A program made the position numbers and the translations under genes. The notes under the pieces were generated by a model that had not been told where the DNA came from, made no database searches, and was given only the letters and a program-made list of their open reading frames with translations. From JASHVB01 sp035523995 (GTDB lineage Bacteria > Pseudomonadota > Alphaproteobacteria > Acetobacterales > Acetobacteraceae): a stretch of 64,000 nucleotides of DNA. This document shows, piece after piece, positions 36,500-45,704 of the stretch (position 1 is the first letter of the stretch; each line of letters begins with the position of its first letter). The stretch covers positions 1 to 64,000 of the forward strand of contig DATKPQ010000093.1 of the NCBI GenBank assembly GCA_035523995.1, in the 5' to 3' direction.

Positions 36500-37080
36500 T
36501 ATCGAAAACCGTGGTGAGAGAGCGTGGCGCTGCGAGTTGGTGACCACGCCGCAATCCGGCAAGTCGCTGCGGGGGCGCTGCGCCGGTCGTGTCGCTGGTT
36601 TAATGCCGCCGCACCGGAATGTGCGAAATCTTACTGGTCCCCAACATGAAACGTCGCCACGGCGTTGCCGCGACATTGGGCCGAATCAACCATCAATCAA
36701 CGGACGCCGCGCCGCCATGTCATTGCGAGCGCAGCGAAGCAATTTCCAAGGGGAGTTCGCACGTTCTGTCGGCGAAGATTGCTTCGCTTCGATGATGCAC
36801 GATGGCCGGGTCAAGCCCGGCCATGACGAAGAACGTGTGACGAAAAAAAGGTGTGGCGCGCCGCACCTTCATCCAATCGCGGGTCAGCCGGTCCGGCCGG
36901 TGGCCTCGCAATGACATGCGGGGCAGGCGCGATACGTCAGAGTCACGGAATCATGGATCTGCCGGCAGCGCGCCTGCACCCACGGCGCTTGCCCCGCCGG
37001 CCTGCCGAGCTGGCCGCACGGATCGACATGCGCCACCATCCGCGCTCGCGGCGCGCACGCGCCGCCAACCCGTGTCCGCG
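36500..37080. other. Spacer rich in extragenic palindromes
   Basis: No gene recognised. Apart from the palindromic repeats at 36718-36830 the content is unremarkable. Confidence 0.45.
36718..36830. repeat. Dispersed palindromic repeats, two types side by side
   Basis: GTCATTGCGAGCGCAGCG plus GAAGCAATTTCC (36720-36750), with an inverse half GATTGCTTCGCTTCGATGA (36778-36796), is the same family as at 1553. Next to it GATGGCCGGGTCAAGCCCGG followed by CCATGACG (36801-36828) is a perfect REP-like hairpin of the type also seen as GTCATGGCCGGGCTCG near 28155. Confidence 0.7.
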
Positions 37081-37458
37081 TCAACGCCGCCGAGGAGCCT
37101 GTCCGCCGTCAATCAGTCGGAATGATGCGCGCCAGCGCTGGAAATCGGCATCATTCGCCCAGACGGTCCCGGCAGATGGCCGCGCCCCGCTGCGTGCATC
37201 GAGCGCCAGCAGCTTCGCCGGGAAGCGGTCTGGCACCGCTTTTCCGCGACCAAGGTACAGCATCACCGCGTAACAAAGGATTGATGCGAGAACCGCCCCG
37301 GCCAGCGTACCTGCCAGCAATTGCGCGGCGACTGGTGCCGGATCGGCCTCGGGGAGCCAGGCGGCATCAGGGATGCCACGAAGCACTAAGAGAGCGCCAC
37401 ACACAGAGCCGCACGCACCTGCAGCAATGAGTGGCCAATTTTCGGCCCTTGTTCTCAT
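37081..37458 (-). CDS. Hypothetical two-helix membrane protein
   Basis: 125 residues from ATG 37458, which follows GGGAGGAA. Two predicted helices (about 9-27, AGACGSVCGALLVLRG region, and 43-67, AQLLAGTLAGAVLASILCYA) are followed by a cytoplasmic basic tail with a Trp-Arg-rich end (FQRWRASFRLIDGG). I do not recognise a family. No functional neighbour suggests a role; tRNA-Pro lies upstream on the same strand. Confidence 0.55.
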   Translation of the reverse strand: MRTRAENWPLIAAGACGSVCGALLVLRGIPDAAWLPEADPAPVAAQLLAGTLAGAVLASILCYAVMLYLGRGKAVPDRFPAKLLALDARSGARPSAGTVWANDADFQRWRASFRLIDGGQAPRRR

Positions 37459-37598
37459 TTCCTCCCATCCAATGATGGATTATGGGTAACTGTCCCATGA
37501 AAAACGTGAAAGCGCAACAGCGGGTTGCGCATGCGCCAGCTACGGCACAGTGATCGCGACCGCAACGACCGAACCGGTTCACAAGGTATCGAAAAATC

Positions 37599-37676
37599 TG
37601 GTCGGGGCGGCGGGATTCGAACCCACGACCTCCTGTACCCAAAACAGGCGCGCTGACCAGGCTGCGCCACGCCCCG
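37599..37676 (-). tRNA. tRNA-Pro (anticodon UGG)
   Basis: The reverse strand forms a full cloverleaf: acceptor CGGGGCG/CGCCCCG, anticodon stem CCTGT/ACAGG with loop TTTGGGT (anticodon TGG), T arm GTGGGTTCGAATCCCGC and an encoded CCA (37599-37601). The call is clear by eye. Confidence 0.95.
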
Positions 37677-37846
37677 CCTTGTTCCGGCATGCTCTGTCCG
37701 GCTGTGCCCAGCCACCGCCACCGGCATCCCCGGCGCAGGCCGGGGCGGTGGAACCTATGGGCGCCGAACCTGCCGCGCAAGGTGGCGCATAATATAGCGC
37801 GCGTGCGACGACCGGCCGCTGGCGCCGCCTCCTGGCCGGCGTCTTG

Positions 37847-38326
37847 TCAACCCACGTCGTTGAACTGTTTCGCCACCACCTTGTCACCGACCACAATGTT
37901 CAGCTTCGCCGTGATGCCGCCGGCCAGTTCCAGCACCGCCAGCACCGGACCGTGGCTGGAGACCGGGGCGAGGCTCTCCGGCACGGTATTGTCGGCAATG
38001 GCGCGGATCGTCCCGTCCGGGTTGATGAACACCATGTCCAGCGGCACCAGCGTATTCTTCATCCAGAACGGCGATTCGCGCGGAAAATCGAATACGAACA
38101 GCATGCCCTGGTCCGGCGGCACGACCTTGCGGAACATTTCTCCCACTTCCTGCTCTCGCGGCGTGGTTGCGAGTTCCACGGTGAAATCGTGGCGCTTTCC
38201 GTCCTTGGTTACGATCGTCAATTTCTCTGTCGGCAGCTTGGGCTGCGGGGCGGTGATCTTGTCCTCCTGTGCGCGCGCGATCGCGGGCAGTGCAGCGAGC
38301 AAAAGCAGCAGATGGCGGCGATTCAT
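37847..38326 (-). CDS. DUF192 family exported protein
   Basis: 159 residues. The signal peptide MNRRHLLLLLAALPAIARAQ is followed by a DUF192 domain: TVELATTPREQEVGEMFRK, GMLFVFDFPRESPFWMKNTL and PLDMVFINPDGTIRAI, ending in VLELAGGITAKLNIVVGD. The fold is small, all-beta and periplasmic, and the biochemical role is not established. The start at 38326 fits the signal; the open frame beyond it overlaps the divergent TfoX gene. Confidence 0.88.
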   Translation of the reverse strand: MNRRHLLLLLAALPAIARAQEDKITAPQPKLPTEKLTIVTKDGKRHDFTVELATTPREQEVGEMFRKVVPPDQGMLFVFDFPRESPFWMKNTLVPLDMVFINPDGTIRAIADNTVPESLAPVSSHGPVLAVLELAGGITAKLNIVVGDKVVAKQFNDVG

Positions 38327-38453
38327 ACGGGTTCGGTCCTTCGGCGGCGAGCGATTTAGGAATCGGCTAGCATACGGAGGGAACCGGCTACCAGCGCCCG
38401 CCGGCTGGCGGCATGGGCGGCCCGAGGCGCGGCGCCCGCAGCAGGAGGGCCGA

Positions 38454-38795
38454 ATGGCAAGCGTCACCCGCCAGTACCAGGATTTCATCCTCGATCTGCT
38501 GTCACCGCTGGGCCCGATGGCGCGTCGCATGTTCAGCGGCGTGGGTTTGTTCCAGGACGGCGTGATGTTCGGGTTGCTGGTGCGCGACACGTTCTATCTG
38601 CGCGTCAGCGATGCCACGCGAGAGCAATACGATCAGGCCGGCAGTGCACCGTTCAGTTATAGTCGGGCGGGGCGGATGGTAAGCCTCGCGGCGTATTACG
38701 AGGTGCCGGAAGGATTGCTTGATCAGCCCGACGAGTTGCTGCGCTGGGCACGCGAGGCGATCGCCGCGGCGCGTGACGTGAAGCGGCGGCGGTAA
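38454..38795 (+). CDS. TfoX N-terminal domain protein
   Basis: 113 residues of the TfoX/Sxy N-terminal fold: FILDLLSPLGPMARRMFSGV, then GVMFGLLVRDTFYLRV and FSYSRAGRMVSLAAYYEVPE. In gammaproteobacteria TfoX/Sxy with an added C-terminal domain switches on competence genes through CRP. The stand-alone N-domain seen here is common in alphaproteobacteria and its role is not settled. AGGAGGG stands six bases before the start. It is divergent from the DUF192 gene. Confidence 0.85.
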   Translation: MASVTRQYQDFILDLLSPLGPMARRMFSGVGLFQDGVMFGLLVRDTFYLRVSDATREQYDQAGSAPFSYSRAGRMVSLAAYYEVPEGLLDQPDELLRWAREAIAAARDVKRRR

Positions 38796-38961
38796 ACCAT
38801 TCTGCCATCCCAGGTTGCCGTGCGGCAAAATCACTGCCCACAGCAGCTTGGGTTGCTTACGAGCATTCGCGCCATGCGAGCAATCAGTCCGGTGTGGCAT
38901 CTCACCTGGTTTCGCCGTCGTGCGATGTGTGTCACGCGCCAAAACGACATTTTTTGAAGCG

Positions 38962-38975
38962 CTGATTTAGATCAA
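38962..38975. promoter_or_regulatory. FNR/CRP-family-like box upstream of PEP-CTERM gene
   Basis: CTGAT-TTAG-ATCAA matches TTGAT-N4-ATCAA at nine of ten positions, 84 bases before the start codon at 39059. Confidence 0.45.
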
Positions 38976-39058
38976 GGCAATCCTGCTCTGGCTCCCGCAC
39001 ACGACAACAGAGGCACCGAGACTTCGGCATCGGGGCGAGCCGCAAGGAGTGCGAAACC

Positions 39059-39685
39059 ATGAACGAACCACGCCAGGTGAATGTCGCCGGCGACCGGCCC
39101 AACGCCATCGGGTGGCGGTCGGGCGCCCGTTCGGGAAACGGGCAGCTTATGATGGTCTTGAGCTTGCTGAAAGCAGTCGTCCTGGCAACGATTGCGGGTA
39201 TCGGCGTCACGACCGGCGCCCGAGCTTCGCTTCTCGACTTCCAGGTAACCGGCGCGGGCGTGGGCAGCGGGCTTGAATGGCAATCCGCCGCCTCCATTCA
39301 GACCCTCGAGAATCATTGGACGGCCGGTCAGGGAGACTGGCTTTTTACGTCGCTGACGAAAAATATGCCGGGCGTCGCCAATCTGCTGACATCCGGCATA
39401 GCGGGCACCGGTTTCGGAATTCTCCTGGGGACGAATTACCTCGTTTTTGACGACACCGGGACTGCGATCTTCACCTACGCCGGCGAACTGAGCCAATTCG
39501 ACCGGCCGTATAATGCGACATTCTCGCCCGGTACCTGGACGCTTGCCAGTCAGGATGGTGCCGATAGGCTTGTGGTCACGACGGTTCCGGAGCCCTCAGG
39601 CTGGACCTTGACTTTGACGATGCTCGCCATTGTCGGTGTTGCGCGCGTTTTGACGTCACGCAACCTCGTTGCGATTGCGGCGTAA
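39059..39685 (+). CDS. PEP-CTERM anchored exported protein
   Basis: 208 residues. AAGGAG lies nine bases before ATG 39059, giving a long polar N-region and then the signal helix MMVLSLLKAVVLATIAGIG (about 31-49) with cleavage around GARAS. The mature part is Gly/Thr-rich beta-type sequence. The C-terminus VVTTVPEPSGWTLTLTMLAI then VGVARVLTSRN is a PEP-CTERM sorting signal (VPEP, hydrophobic helix, basic end) that exosortase/EpsH would process. Exosortase and EPS genes are not in the window. An FNR-like box upstream suggests oxygen-linked control. Confidence 0.75.
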   Translation: MNEPRQVNVAGDRPNAIGWRSGARSGNGQLMMVLSLLKAVVLATIAGIGVTTGARASLLDFQVTGAGVGSGLEWQSAASIQTLENHWTAGQGDWLFTSLTKNMPGVANLLTSGIAGTGFGILLGTNYLVFDDTGTAIFTYAGELSQFDRPYNATFSPGTWTLASQDGADRLVVTTVPEPSGWTLTLTMLAIVGVARVLTSRNLVAIAA

Positions 39686-39781
39686 CGGGTTCCCCGACCG
39701 GAGAGGAGCGAAGGCCAGCGTCATTATGGGTGTCGAACGGCCGGGGCGAATGTGACCGGCCGGCCGACCACCGCCCCGGCA

Positions 39782-39829
39782 AGTCGAACCTTGGGCGAGT
39801 CGAACCCTGGGCGAGTCGAACCCTGGGCG
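39782..39829. repeat. 16-bp tandem repeat, three units
   Basis: AGTCGAACCYTGGGCG occurs three times head to tail, followed by a partial fourth unit (AGTCGACC). It lies between the PEP-CTERM gene and the end of the thiolase gene. Confidence 0.75.
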
Positions 39830-39914
39830 AGTCGACCACGGTTCATGCTTGATCAGGGATGACGGCGTATACTTTGTAAAGAGCGCCCGGCCTGGTCAGG
39901 GATAATGGCAGCGC

Positions 39915-41099
39915 TCAGTATGGCTCCCGCACGAAGATGAACGTGGTTCCGGTGACGATCGGCGCGCTGGCGCCGACGAACGAGACATTGACGTCTTTCA
40001 CTTGGCGCGCTCCGGCGCGGCCGGATGCCTGCAAGGCGCCCTCGATGATGTGCCACAGCCCGTGGATGCGCCCGGTGCCCAGACTGCCGCCGAACGTGTT
40101 CAGCGGCAGGTCGCCGTCCAGTTCGATGCGGCCGTCCTGGATGAAATCCAGTGCCTCGCCTTCCCCACAGAACCCGTAGGATTCCAGGCCATAGACCACC
40201 GATGCCGAGAACCCGTCATAGATCTGCGCCACGTCCACGTCCTTGGGACTGAACCCGGAGCGTTCCCAGGTCAACCTGGCGGAGCTGCTGCCGCCCTCCA
40301 TGTAGCTGGACAGGCTACCGATGCGACCGGCGACCTCGAAATGCAGCCGCTGGCCATAGCCTGCCAGATAGGCAGGCTGCGGCTTCAGATCCCGTGCGCG
40401 GTCTGCGGTGGTCAGCACGATCGCGACGGCGCCCTGCACCGGAATGTCGCAATCGAACAGACAGAACGGATAGGCAACCATGCGGGAGGCGAAGTAGTCC
40501 TCGCGGCTCAGCGGCGTGCCGTAGAAATACGCATGCGGATTGTGCTGTGTATGCTGGCGCTGCGTCACCGCCAGCGTTGCCATCTTCTCGCGGTTCTGTC
40601 CGTGGCGTTCCAGCCAGCGCGTGTAGGCAACCGCCATGCCCTGGCCAGGTCCGCCGAAGCCATAGGGGGCGGTGAACTGGGTGGCGCCCGCCGCGTGGGC
40701 GCCGGGCAGGTTCTGATACGTGCCGCGCGGGTTGTGCATCGCCCGCCACACCACGGCATAGCGGCACACGCCCGCCAGCAATGCGTTCACCGCCTGCTGC
40801 ACGGCACCGCCGATATTCGTGGTGCCCACCTGGATGTGCCAGGTCAGGTTTGGCAGTTTCAGCATCGCCATCATGCAATTGACCGACACCACGGAGATGC
40901 CGTCGATCTCCGCATGTCCGGTGGCCGGCAGTTCCGGATAGGTGGCAAGGCCGTCGATGTCCTCGATTCGCAGGCCGGAATCAGCCACGGCTTCCTTCAC
41001 CGCGGTCAGCGCATGCGCTGCCAGCGGAACGTCGGCCGAGCGCGACACTTTCGAATATCCCACGCCGCTGATCGCGACCTTGCAGCGGTTTTCCCACAT
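39915..41099 (-). CDS. Thiolase-like lipid-transfer/acetyl-CoA acetyltransferase family protein
   Basis: 394 residues of thiolase fold related to SCP-x-type and archaeal-like thiolases: CKVAISGVGYSKVSRSADVP at the start, GGAVQQAVNALLAGVCRYAV, then YDGFSASVVYGLESYGFCGE and GGSLGTGRIHGLWHIIEGAL at the C-terminal catalytic region. The usual N-terminal nucleophilic Cys region reads SVNCMMAM. Such proteins work with a DUF35 OB-fold partner, which is exactly the gene 54 bases upstream. Together they probably handle acyl-CoA chain shortening or condensation. AAGGGA precedes the start. Confidence 0.85.
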   Translation of the reverse strand: MWENRCKVAISGVGYSKVSRSADVPLAAHALTAVKEAVADSGLRIEDIDGLATYPELPATGHAEIDGISVVSVNCMMAMLKLPNLTWHIQVGTTNIGGAVQQAVNALLAGVCRYAVVWRAMHNPRGTYQNLPGAHAAGATQFTAPYGFGGPGQGMAVAYTRWLERHGQNREKMATLAVTQRQHTQHNPHAYFYGTPLSREDYFASRMVAYPFCLFDCDIPVQGAVAIVLTTADRARDLKPQPAYLAGYGQRLHFEVAGRIGSLSSYMEGGSSSARLTWERSGFSPKDVDVAQIYDGFSASVVYGLESYGFCGEGEALDFIQDGRIELDGDLPLNTFGGSLGTGRIHGLWHIIEGALQASGRAGARQVKDVNVSFVGASAPIVTGTTFIFVREPY

Positions 41100-41153
41100 G
41101 CTTCGTCCCTTCTTTTGCTATCAACCGCCGGCGAGCAAGCCGCACCGCACCCA

Positions 41154-41579
41154 TCACCCGGCAAGCCGGAACTGCGGCAGCGTGATGTCGTCGTTCAGTT
41201 TTTCGAAGATCACTTCGACCCGGCGCCCCACCTTCGCCGCGGTATAGGGCACGTCCAGCAGGTTGCCGCACAGCAGCGCGCCCGGTGCCGCGTCGAGTTC
41301 GACGATGATGCTGGCATAGGGGACGGCGGAGGAAAAACGCTTATCGCCGGTGTGATACATGATGGTGTAGGCGTAGATTGCGCCGCCACCCGGCACGGGT
41401 TCGAATTTCAGGTCGGTACTGACGCATTGCACGCAGGTCGGATGGGGCGGGTGCTGGAAATGCCCGCAGCTCTGGCAGCGCTGCATCGCCAGCACGCCGC
41501 GCTTTGCCGCATCCCAGAACGGCTGCGTCCATTCGTTCGGCACGGGGATCGGCCGCGTCACTTTGCTCCAGTCGCTCAT
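41154..41579 (-). CDS. Zn-ribbon OB-fold (DUF35) protein
   Basis: 141 residues: an N-terminal rubredoxin-like zinc ribbon (CQSCGHFQHPPHPTCVQC, about residues 35-52) and an OB-fold (GGGAIYAYTIMYHTGDKRFS, then YASIIVELDAAPGALL). DUF35 proteins bind acyl-CoA and form a complex with thiolase-like enzymes. Co-directional with the thiolase at 39915 and upstream of it, so this is one operon. It is divergent from the SDR at 41715. Confidence 0.9.
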   Translation of the reverse strand: MSDWSKVTRPIPVPNEWTQPFWDAAKRGVLAMQRCQSCGHFQHPPHPTCVQCVSTDLKFEPVPGGGAIYAYTIMYHTGDKRFSSAVPYASIIVELDAAPGALLCGNLLDVPYTAAKVGRRVEVIFEKLNDDITLPQFRLAG

Positions 41580-41714
41580 TTGTTTCCGCCCTGTCGGCTT
41601 CGGTGCGGTCCGACTCTAGGGGGCAATTGTGCCGGACGGTAGCTCTTGCCCGGCGTGGCGCGCCGGCCGCACACTGCACGACAGCGATCAGGTCCAGCGC
41701 GGGAGAGCAATGAC

Positions 41715-42467
41715 ATGGAACTGAGGGGGGCGGTCGCGCTGGTGACCGGTGGCAATGGCGGCCTGGGCCAGCGCATCTGTCACGCGCTGGCGAAGGAAGG
41801 CGTGCATGTCGCGGTGATGTATGCGCAAAGCCGCGACCAGGCCGAGGAGGTGGTACGGACATTGACCTCCAGCTACCAGGTCAACGCCGCGGCTTTTGCC
41901 TGTGATATCACCGATGCTGCCGCGGTGGCGAAGCTGGTTGACAACGTGGCGGCACGTCTCGGCCGGATCGACATCCTGGTGAACGATGCCGCGTACAACA
42001 AGGCGATTCCGTTCCAGGACCTCGACGGGCTGACGCAGGAGGTGTGGGACAAGATCATGGCGGTGAACCTCACCGGGCCGATGCGGCTGATCAAGGCGGT
42101 GGCCCCCGTCATGAAGCGGCAGGGCACGGGACGCATCGTCAACATCGCCTCGGTGGCGGGGCTGGGTCCGACAGGGTCGTCCATTGCCTATGCGGTATCG
42201 AAAGCGGGGTTGATCCACTTGACCCGCTGCATGGCCGTGGCCTTGGCGCCGGAGGTGCTGGTGAACTGCGTGGCGCCGGGCCTGCTGGAGGGGACGCGCG
42301 CCACCGCCAATCTGCGGCCCGAGCAAGTGGAACGATCCGCATCGGGGTCGTTGTTGAAGAGGGCGGCCGACAAGGACGACTGCGCCGACATGACGGTAAC
42401 GATGTGCCGGACGGAAACCATGACCGGACAGACGGTGGTGATCGATTCCGGGCGGATGTTCCATTGA
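41715..42467 (+). CDS. Short-chain dehydrogenase/reductase
   Basis: 250-residue Rossmann enzyme. The NAD(P) loop GGNGGLGQ is near residue 13, NDAAYN stands where NNAG is usual, catalytic Ser in NIASVAGLGPTGSS, and Tyr/Lys in YAVSKAG near 158-162. The layout is FabG-like (classical SDR), reducing or oxidising a small carbonyl/alcohol. The substrate is unknown, though its divergence from a thiolase/DUF35 pair suggests acyl-CoA chemistry. The NDAA variant at the cofactor motif is mildly unusual. Confidence 0.88.
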   Translation: MELRGAVALVTGGNGGLGQRICHALAKEGVHVAVMYAQSRDQAEEVVRTLTSSYQVNAAAFACDITDAAAVAKLVDNVAARLGRIDILVNDAAYNKAIPFQDLDGLTQEVWDKIMAVNLTGPMRLIKAVAPVMKRQGTGRIVNIASVAGLGPTGSSIAYAVSKAGLIHLTRCMAVALAPEVLVNCVAPGLLEGTRATANLRPEQVERSASGSLLKRAADKDDCADMTVTMCRTETMTGQTVVIDSGRMFH

Positions 42468-42818
42468 GCACTGTCCCGCCGCTGTTGGCCCTGTCGTGGT
42501 GCGCGGCGAGAAGGGTTTGGCGGATTAACGCCGGGATTCCGATAAGCCGGACTGACCCGGCGAATTGGTGCTGCCGGCAACATGGCCCGGACAATGTCAG
42601 TGCGGATGCGTGGGCACCTGGCTCTGCAGGTGCCTCTCGTTGCTGGCAAATTCATCGCTGAGCAAGCCAGAGACGCAGCGGGCACTGAGAAGAATTTATT
42701 GCTCCTTGCTGGAGGGGCTGCCTTGTCCCTCGATTCAGGACCGTCGTTGTGCGGGGCAAAAAAGCGTGGGTGCCGACCTCCGTCACCGCGGTCGCTGTGC
42801 CTGCAATGCTTTCGCAAC
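42468..42818. other. Spacer between SDR and EnvC genes
   Basis: About 350 bases without a convincing gene. It contains a perfect 8-bp stem GGCACCTG-GCTCTG-CAGGTGCC at 42613-42634 with no T-run; its role is unknown. Confidence 0.4.
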
Positions 42819-44066
42819 TCAGCTCGTCGCCTTCAGCCAAGGTGCCGGATTCACCGGTTGCTCGCCATGCCGCAACTCGATGTAGAGGGAAGGCCGCTTC
42901 CCGCCCCCCGGTTCCCACCCCGGCATCACCCCCACCGGCTCGCCCGCGCGCAGGTCCTGACCTGCCTTCACGTCCAGCCGCTGGAATCCTGCCAGGACCG
43001 CGTGGTAGCCGCCGCCGCAATCGACGATCAGCAGCAGCCCGTAGCTGCGGAATTGCTCCGCGAACGACACCCTTCCGCTGCATGGCGCCACCACCCGCGC
43101 CGCCGGCGCCGCATGGTAGGAAATGCCGGTCGCGGGCCCGGCATCGGTGGGATCACCCCACGAACGGACCACAGTTCCCGCCACCGGCGCGGTCAACTGT
43201 CCCTTTGGTTGCGCGGCGGCCGCCAAGGTACCGCCGGCAACCGGTGTCAGCGCGGCCTCGCGGTCGCGCGCGGCCTCTGCGTCGGCATCATGTCTTTCGC
43301 GCGCGGCGCGTTCGGCCTCCTCGCGCTCACGCGCCGCGTCAGCGCGGCGCTGGACATCGAGCGCTGCGAGCATCGACCGCAGCGTATCTGCCCGTGCCGC
43401 CGCAGCCGCAGCCGCGTCCGCGGCTTGATCAGCCTCGGCCTGCGCTGCGGTCTGATCCGCCTGCGCTGCCGCAATCTGCTGATCCAGCGCCTGATCTTCT
43501 TGCTCCTGCACCGCCTTGACGGCAGCGAGTTTCGGCGCCTCGGCGGCCACCGCGGCGGTGGCGGCAGCCAGCGATACCCGAGCGGCACGCAACGCCGCGG
43601 CCTCCCGCTGCAGCTCCCTTGCCAGTCCTTGCAGCACGATCAGCCCGCGCAACGTGTCCTGGGGCGGGGCCGGGACAGCGAGCAAGGTCTCAGCCGGATA
43701 GAGGGAGAGGCGTTCGATCACGGGCAGCAGCGGCTGCATGGCTCGGGCCCGCGCGGCGAGCTCGGCTTCGGCCTGCTGGCGAAGCTGCTGGAGTGCCGCC
43801 ATGCGGTCGGCGGCGGCCTCGGTCGCAGCTTCCGTCCGTTGCAGCCGGGCGGTGGCAGCGATGCGTTGTTCCACCAGCTGCTGCGCCTGAGCGCCTGCGG
43901 CGGCGGCGCGGGCGGCGGCCTTTTGCTGCGCTGCGACTTCGGCCGCGTGGGCATGCTCTGCCGCTTCCAACGTGGCGCGAGTGGGATGGCGCTGGTGCGG
44001 GCCAGCCGCCGCTATGGCGATGGCAGCGGCGAAGAAGAGGCTACTCCGCGGCGCGCGCCGCATCAT
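42819..44066 (-). CDS. EnvC-like murein hydrolase activator (M23 fold)
   Basis: 415 residues. A short signal helix (SSLFFAAAIAIAAAG) is followed by about 240 residues of Ala/Gln/Glu-rich coiled coil and a C-terminal LytM/M23 domain (GQLTAPVAGTVVRSWGDPTD, then GRVSFAEQFRSYGLLLIVDC). The zinc ligands HxxxD and HxH of active M23 peptidases are not in place, so it should act like EnvC: an activator of amidases at the division site, not a hydrolase. The start overlaps the 3' end of gpmI by 26 bases, an arrangement (gpmI-envC) common in proteobacteria. Confidence 0.85.
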   Translation of the reverse strand: MMRRAPRSSLFFAAAIAIAAAGPHQRHPTRATLEAAEHAHAAEVAAQQKAAARAAAAGAQAQQLVEQRIAATARLQRTEAATEAAADRMAALQQLRQQAEAELAARARAMQPLLPVIERLSLYPAETLLAVPAPPQDTLRGLIVLQGLARELQREAAALRAARVSLAAATAAVAAEAPKLAAVKAVQEQEDQALDQQIAAAQADQTAAQAEADQAADAAAAAAARADTLRSMLAALDVQRRADAAREREEAERAARERHDADAEAARDREAALTPVAGGTLAAAAQPKGQLTAPVAGTVVRSWGDPTDAGPATGISYHAAPAARVVAPCSGRVSFAEQFRSYGLLLIVDCGGGYHAVLAGFQRLDVKAGQDLRAGEPVGVMPGWEPGGGKRPSLYIELRHGEQPVNPAPWLKATS

Positions 44067-45585
44067 GGCGGATCAGGGTATGGCCGGTCATCTCGCGAGG
44101 CTGTTTCAGGCCCATAAGGTCCAGCAAGGTTGGGGCGACGTCGGCCAGGATGCCGTCCTGGATGGCGCCGGCCTGGCCATCGACCAATACCACAGGCACC
44201 GGATTCGTCGTGTGCGCCGTGTGCGGGCCGCCGGTTTCCGGATCCTTCATCAGCTCGCAGTTGCCGTGGTCGGCGGTCACCAGCAGCGCACCACCCTGTT
44301 TGCGCACTGCCTCCACCAGCCGGCCAAGCCCGGTATCAACCGCCTCTACCGCCTTGATCGCCGCCGCCAGGACGCCGGTATGGCCCACCATGTCCGGATT
44401 GGCGTAGTTCAGCACAACCAGATCGTACGTTCCCAGGTCGATCGCGGCCACCGCCTTGTCGGTAAGTTCCGCGGCCGACATTTCCGGTTGCAGGTCGTAG
44501 GTGGCGACCTTGGGAGACGGGACCAGGATGCGGTCCTCGTGCGGGAAGGGGGTTTCCTCGCCGCCGTTCAGGAAATACGTGACGTGCGGGTATTTTTCGG
44601 TTTCCGCCATGCGGAGCTGAGCCTTTCCGGCCTGCGCTACGACGGCGCCCAGAATGTGTTCCAGTTTGGGGGGCGGGAATAATACGTCCAGGAACGGCGC
44701 CAACGCGTCGGAATAGAACGCCATGCCGAGTGCGGCGGCGAAGCGAATGGTGTGCTTGCGGGAGAAACCGTCGAACTTGGGGTCGAGCAATGCCGCAAGG
44801 ATCTCGCGCACCCGATCGGCGCGGAAGTTGAAGCACAGGATGCCGTCGCCGTCCTGCATGCCCTTGTAGTCGCCGATCACGGCAGGCGGGATGAATTCGT
44901 CGAATTGTTTCGCGTCGTAGCCGGCCTGGACGGCTTTCACCGGGTCATCGAACCGCGGCGCGTCGGCATCAGAGAGCAGGGCATAGGCCTTGGCGACGCG
45001 GTCCCAGCGCTTGTCGCGGTCCATGGCGAAGTAGCGGCCGCAGACGGTGGCAACGGGTACGTCCCGGGGCAGGTCGGCGGACAAACGGGTCAGGTATTCG
45101 ATGGCGGATTGCGGCGGTGTGTCGCGGCCATCGGTGAAGGCATGGACCACCGTGGGGATGCCGGCGCCGTGCAGGATTTTCGCCAGGGCCGCGGCATGGT
45201 CCTGGTGCGAGTGCACGCCACCGGGCGAAAGAAGTCCGAGCAAGTGACACGTGCCCTTCGACTGGCGCAACTTCGCGATGAAGTCGGTCAAGGGAGCAGA
45301 TTTGGCCATGTTGCCGTCGGCGATGGCGTCGCCGATGTGCACCAGTTCCTGCGCCACCACGCGGCCGGCGCCGATATTCATGTGGCCGACTTCGGAGTTG
45401 CCCATCTGCCCGTCCGGCAGCCCGACATCGCGGCCTGACGTGTGCAGAAAGGCATGGGGACAGGTTTGCCACAGCCTGGTGAAGATAGGAGTCCTGGCGA
45501 GGCGGACGGCATTGTCCTCGGTTGCCTCGCGCCAGCCGAAACCATCCAGGATCACCAGCATTACCGGGCGAATCGGCTGCGGCAT
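44041..45585 (-). CDS. gpmI: 2,3-bisphosphoglycerate-independent phosphoglycerate mutase
   Basis: 514-residue Mn-dependent glycolytic enzyme interconverting 3- and 2-phosphoglycerate. MLVILDGFGWRE holds the first metal aspartate. Ser64 in MGNSEVGHMNIGAGRVV is the phosphorylated nucleophile, HSHQDHAAALAKIL and FTDGRDTPPQSA line the substrate site, and LLVTADHGNCELMKD supplies late metal ligands. The length is normal. The start at 45585 gives MPQPIRPVM; the open frame beyond has no family likeness. It is co-transcribed with envC downstream. Confidence 0.95.
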   Translation of the reverse strand: MPQPIRPVMLVILDGFGWREATEDNAVRLARTPIFTRLWQTCPHAFLHTSGRDVGLPDGQMGNSEVGHMNIGAGRVVAQELVHIGDAIADGNMAKSAPLTDFIAKLRQSKGTCHLLGLLSPGGVHSHQDHAAALAKILHGAGIPTVVHAFTDGRDTPPQSAIEYLTRLSADLPRDVPVATVCGRYFAMDRDKRWDRVAKAYALLSDADAPRFDDPVKAVQAGYDAKQFDEFIPPAVIGDYKGMQDGDGILCFNFRADRVREILAALLDPKFDGFSRKHTIRFAAALGMAFYSDALAPFLDVLFPPPKLEHILGAVVAQAGKAQLRMAETEKYPHVTYFLNGGEETPFPHEDRILVPSPKVATYDLQPEMSAAELTDKAVAAIDLGTYDLVVLNYANPDMVGHTGVLAAAIKAVEAVDTGLGRLVEAVRKQGGALLVTADHGNCELMKDPETGGPHTAHTTNPVPVVLVDGQAGAIQDGILADVAPTLLDLMGLKQPREMTGHTLIRHDAARAAE

Positions 45586-45704
45586 GGATCGGGACCTCCC
45601 TGTAGGTTCGATCTGCACGTAGCGTTGGGGTAGGGGCGGAACAAGAGCGGTGCCCGGGCATAGCGGCGGGAAGCGGCGCATGATGTTGGGAGTGCGATCG
45701 GGGT

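Noticed and set aside
42582..44117. Long open frame on the + strand opposite EnvC.
   Set aside because: Composition is Arg/Gly/His-rich with no family motifs. It is a GC-rich antisense shadow of a convincing EnvC gene.
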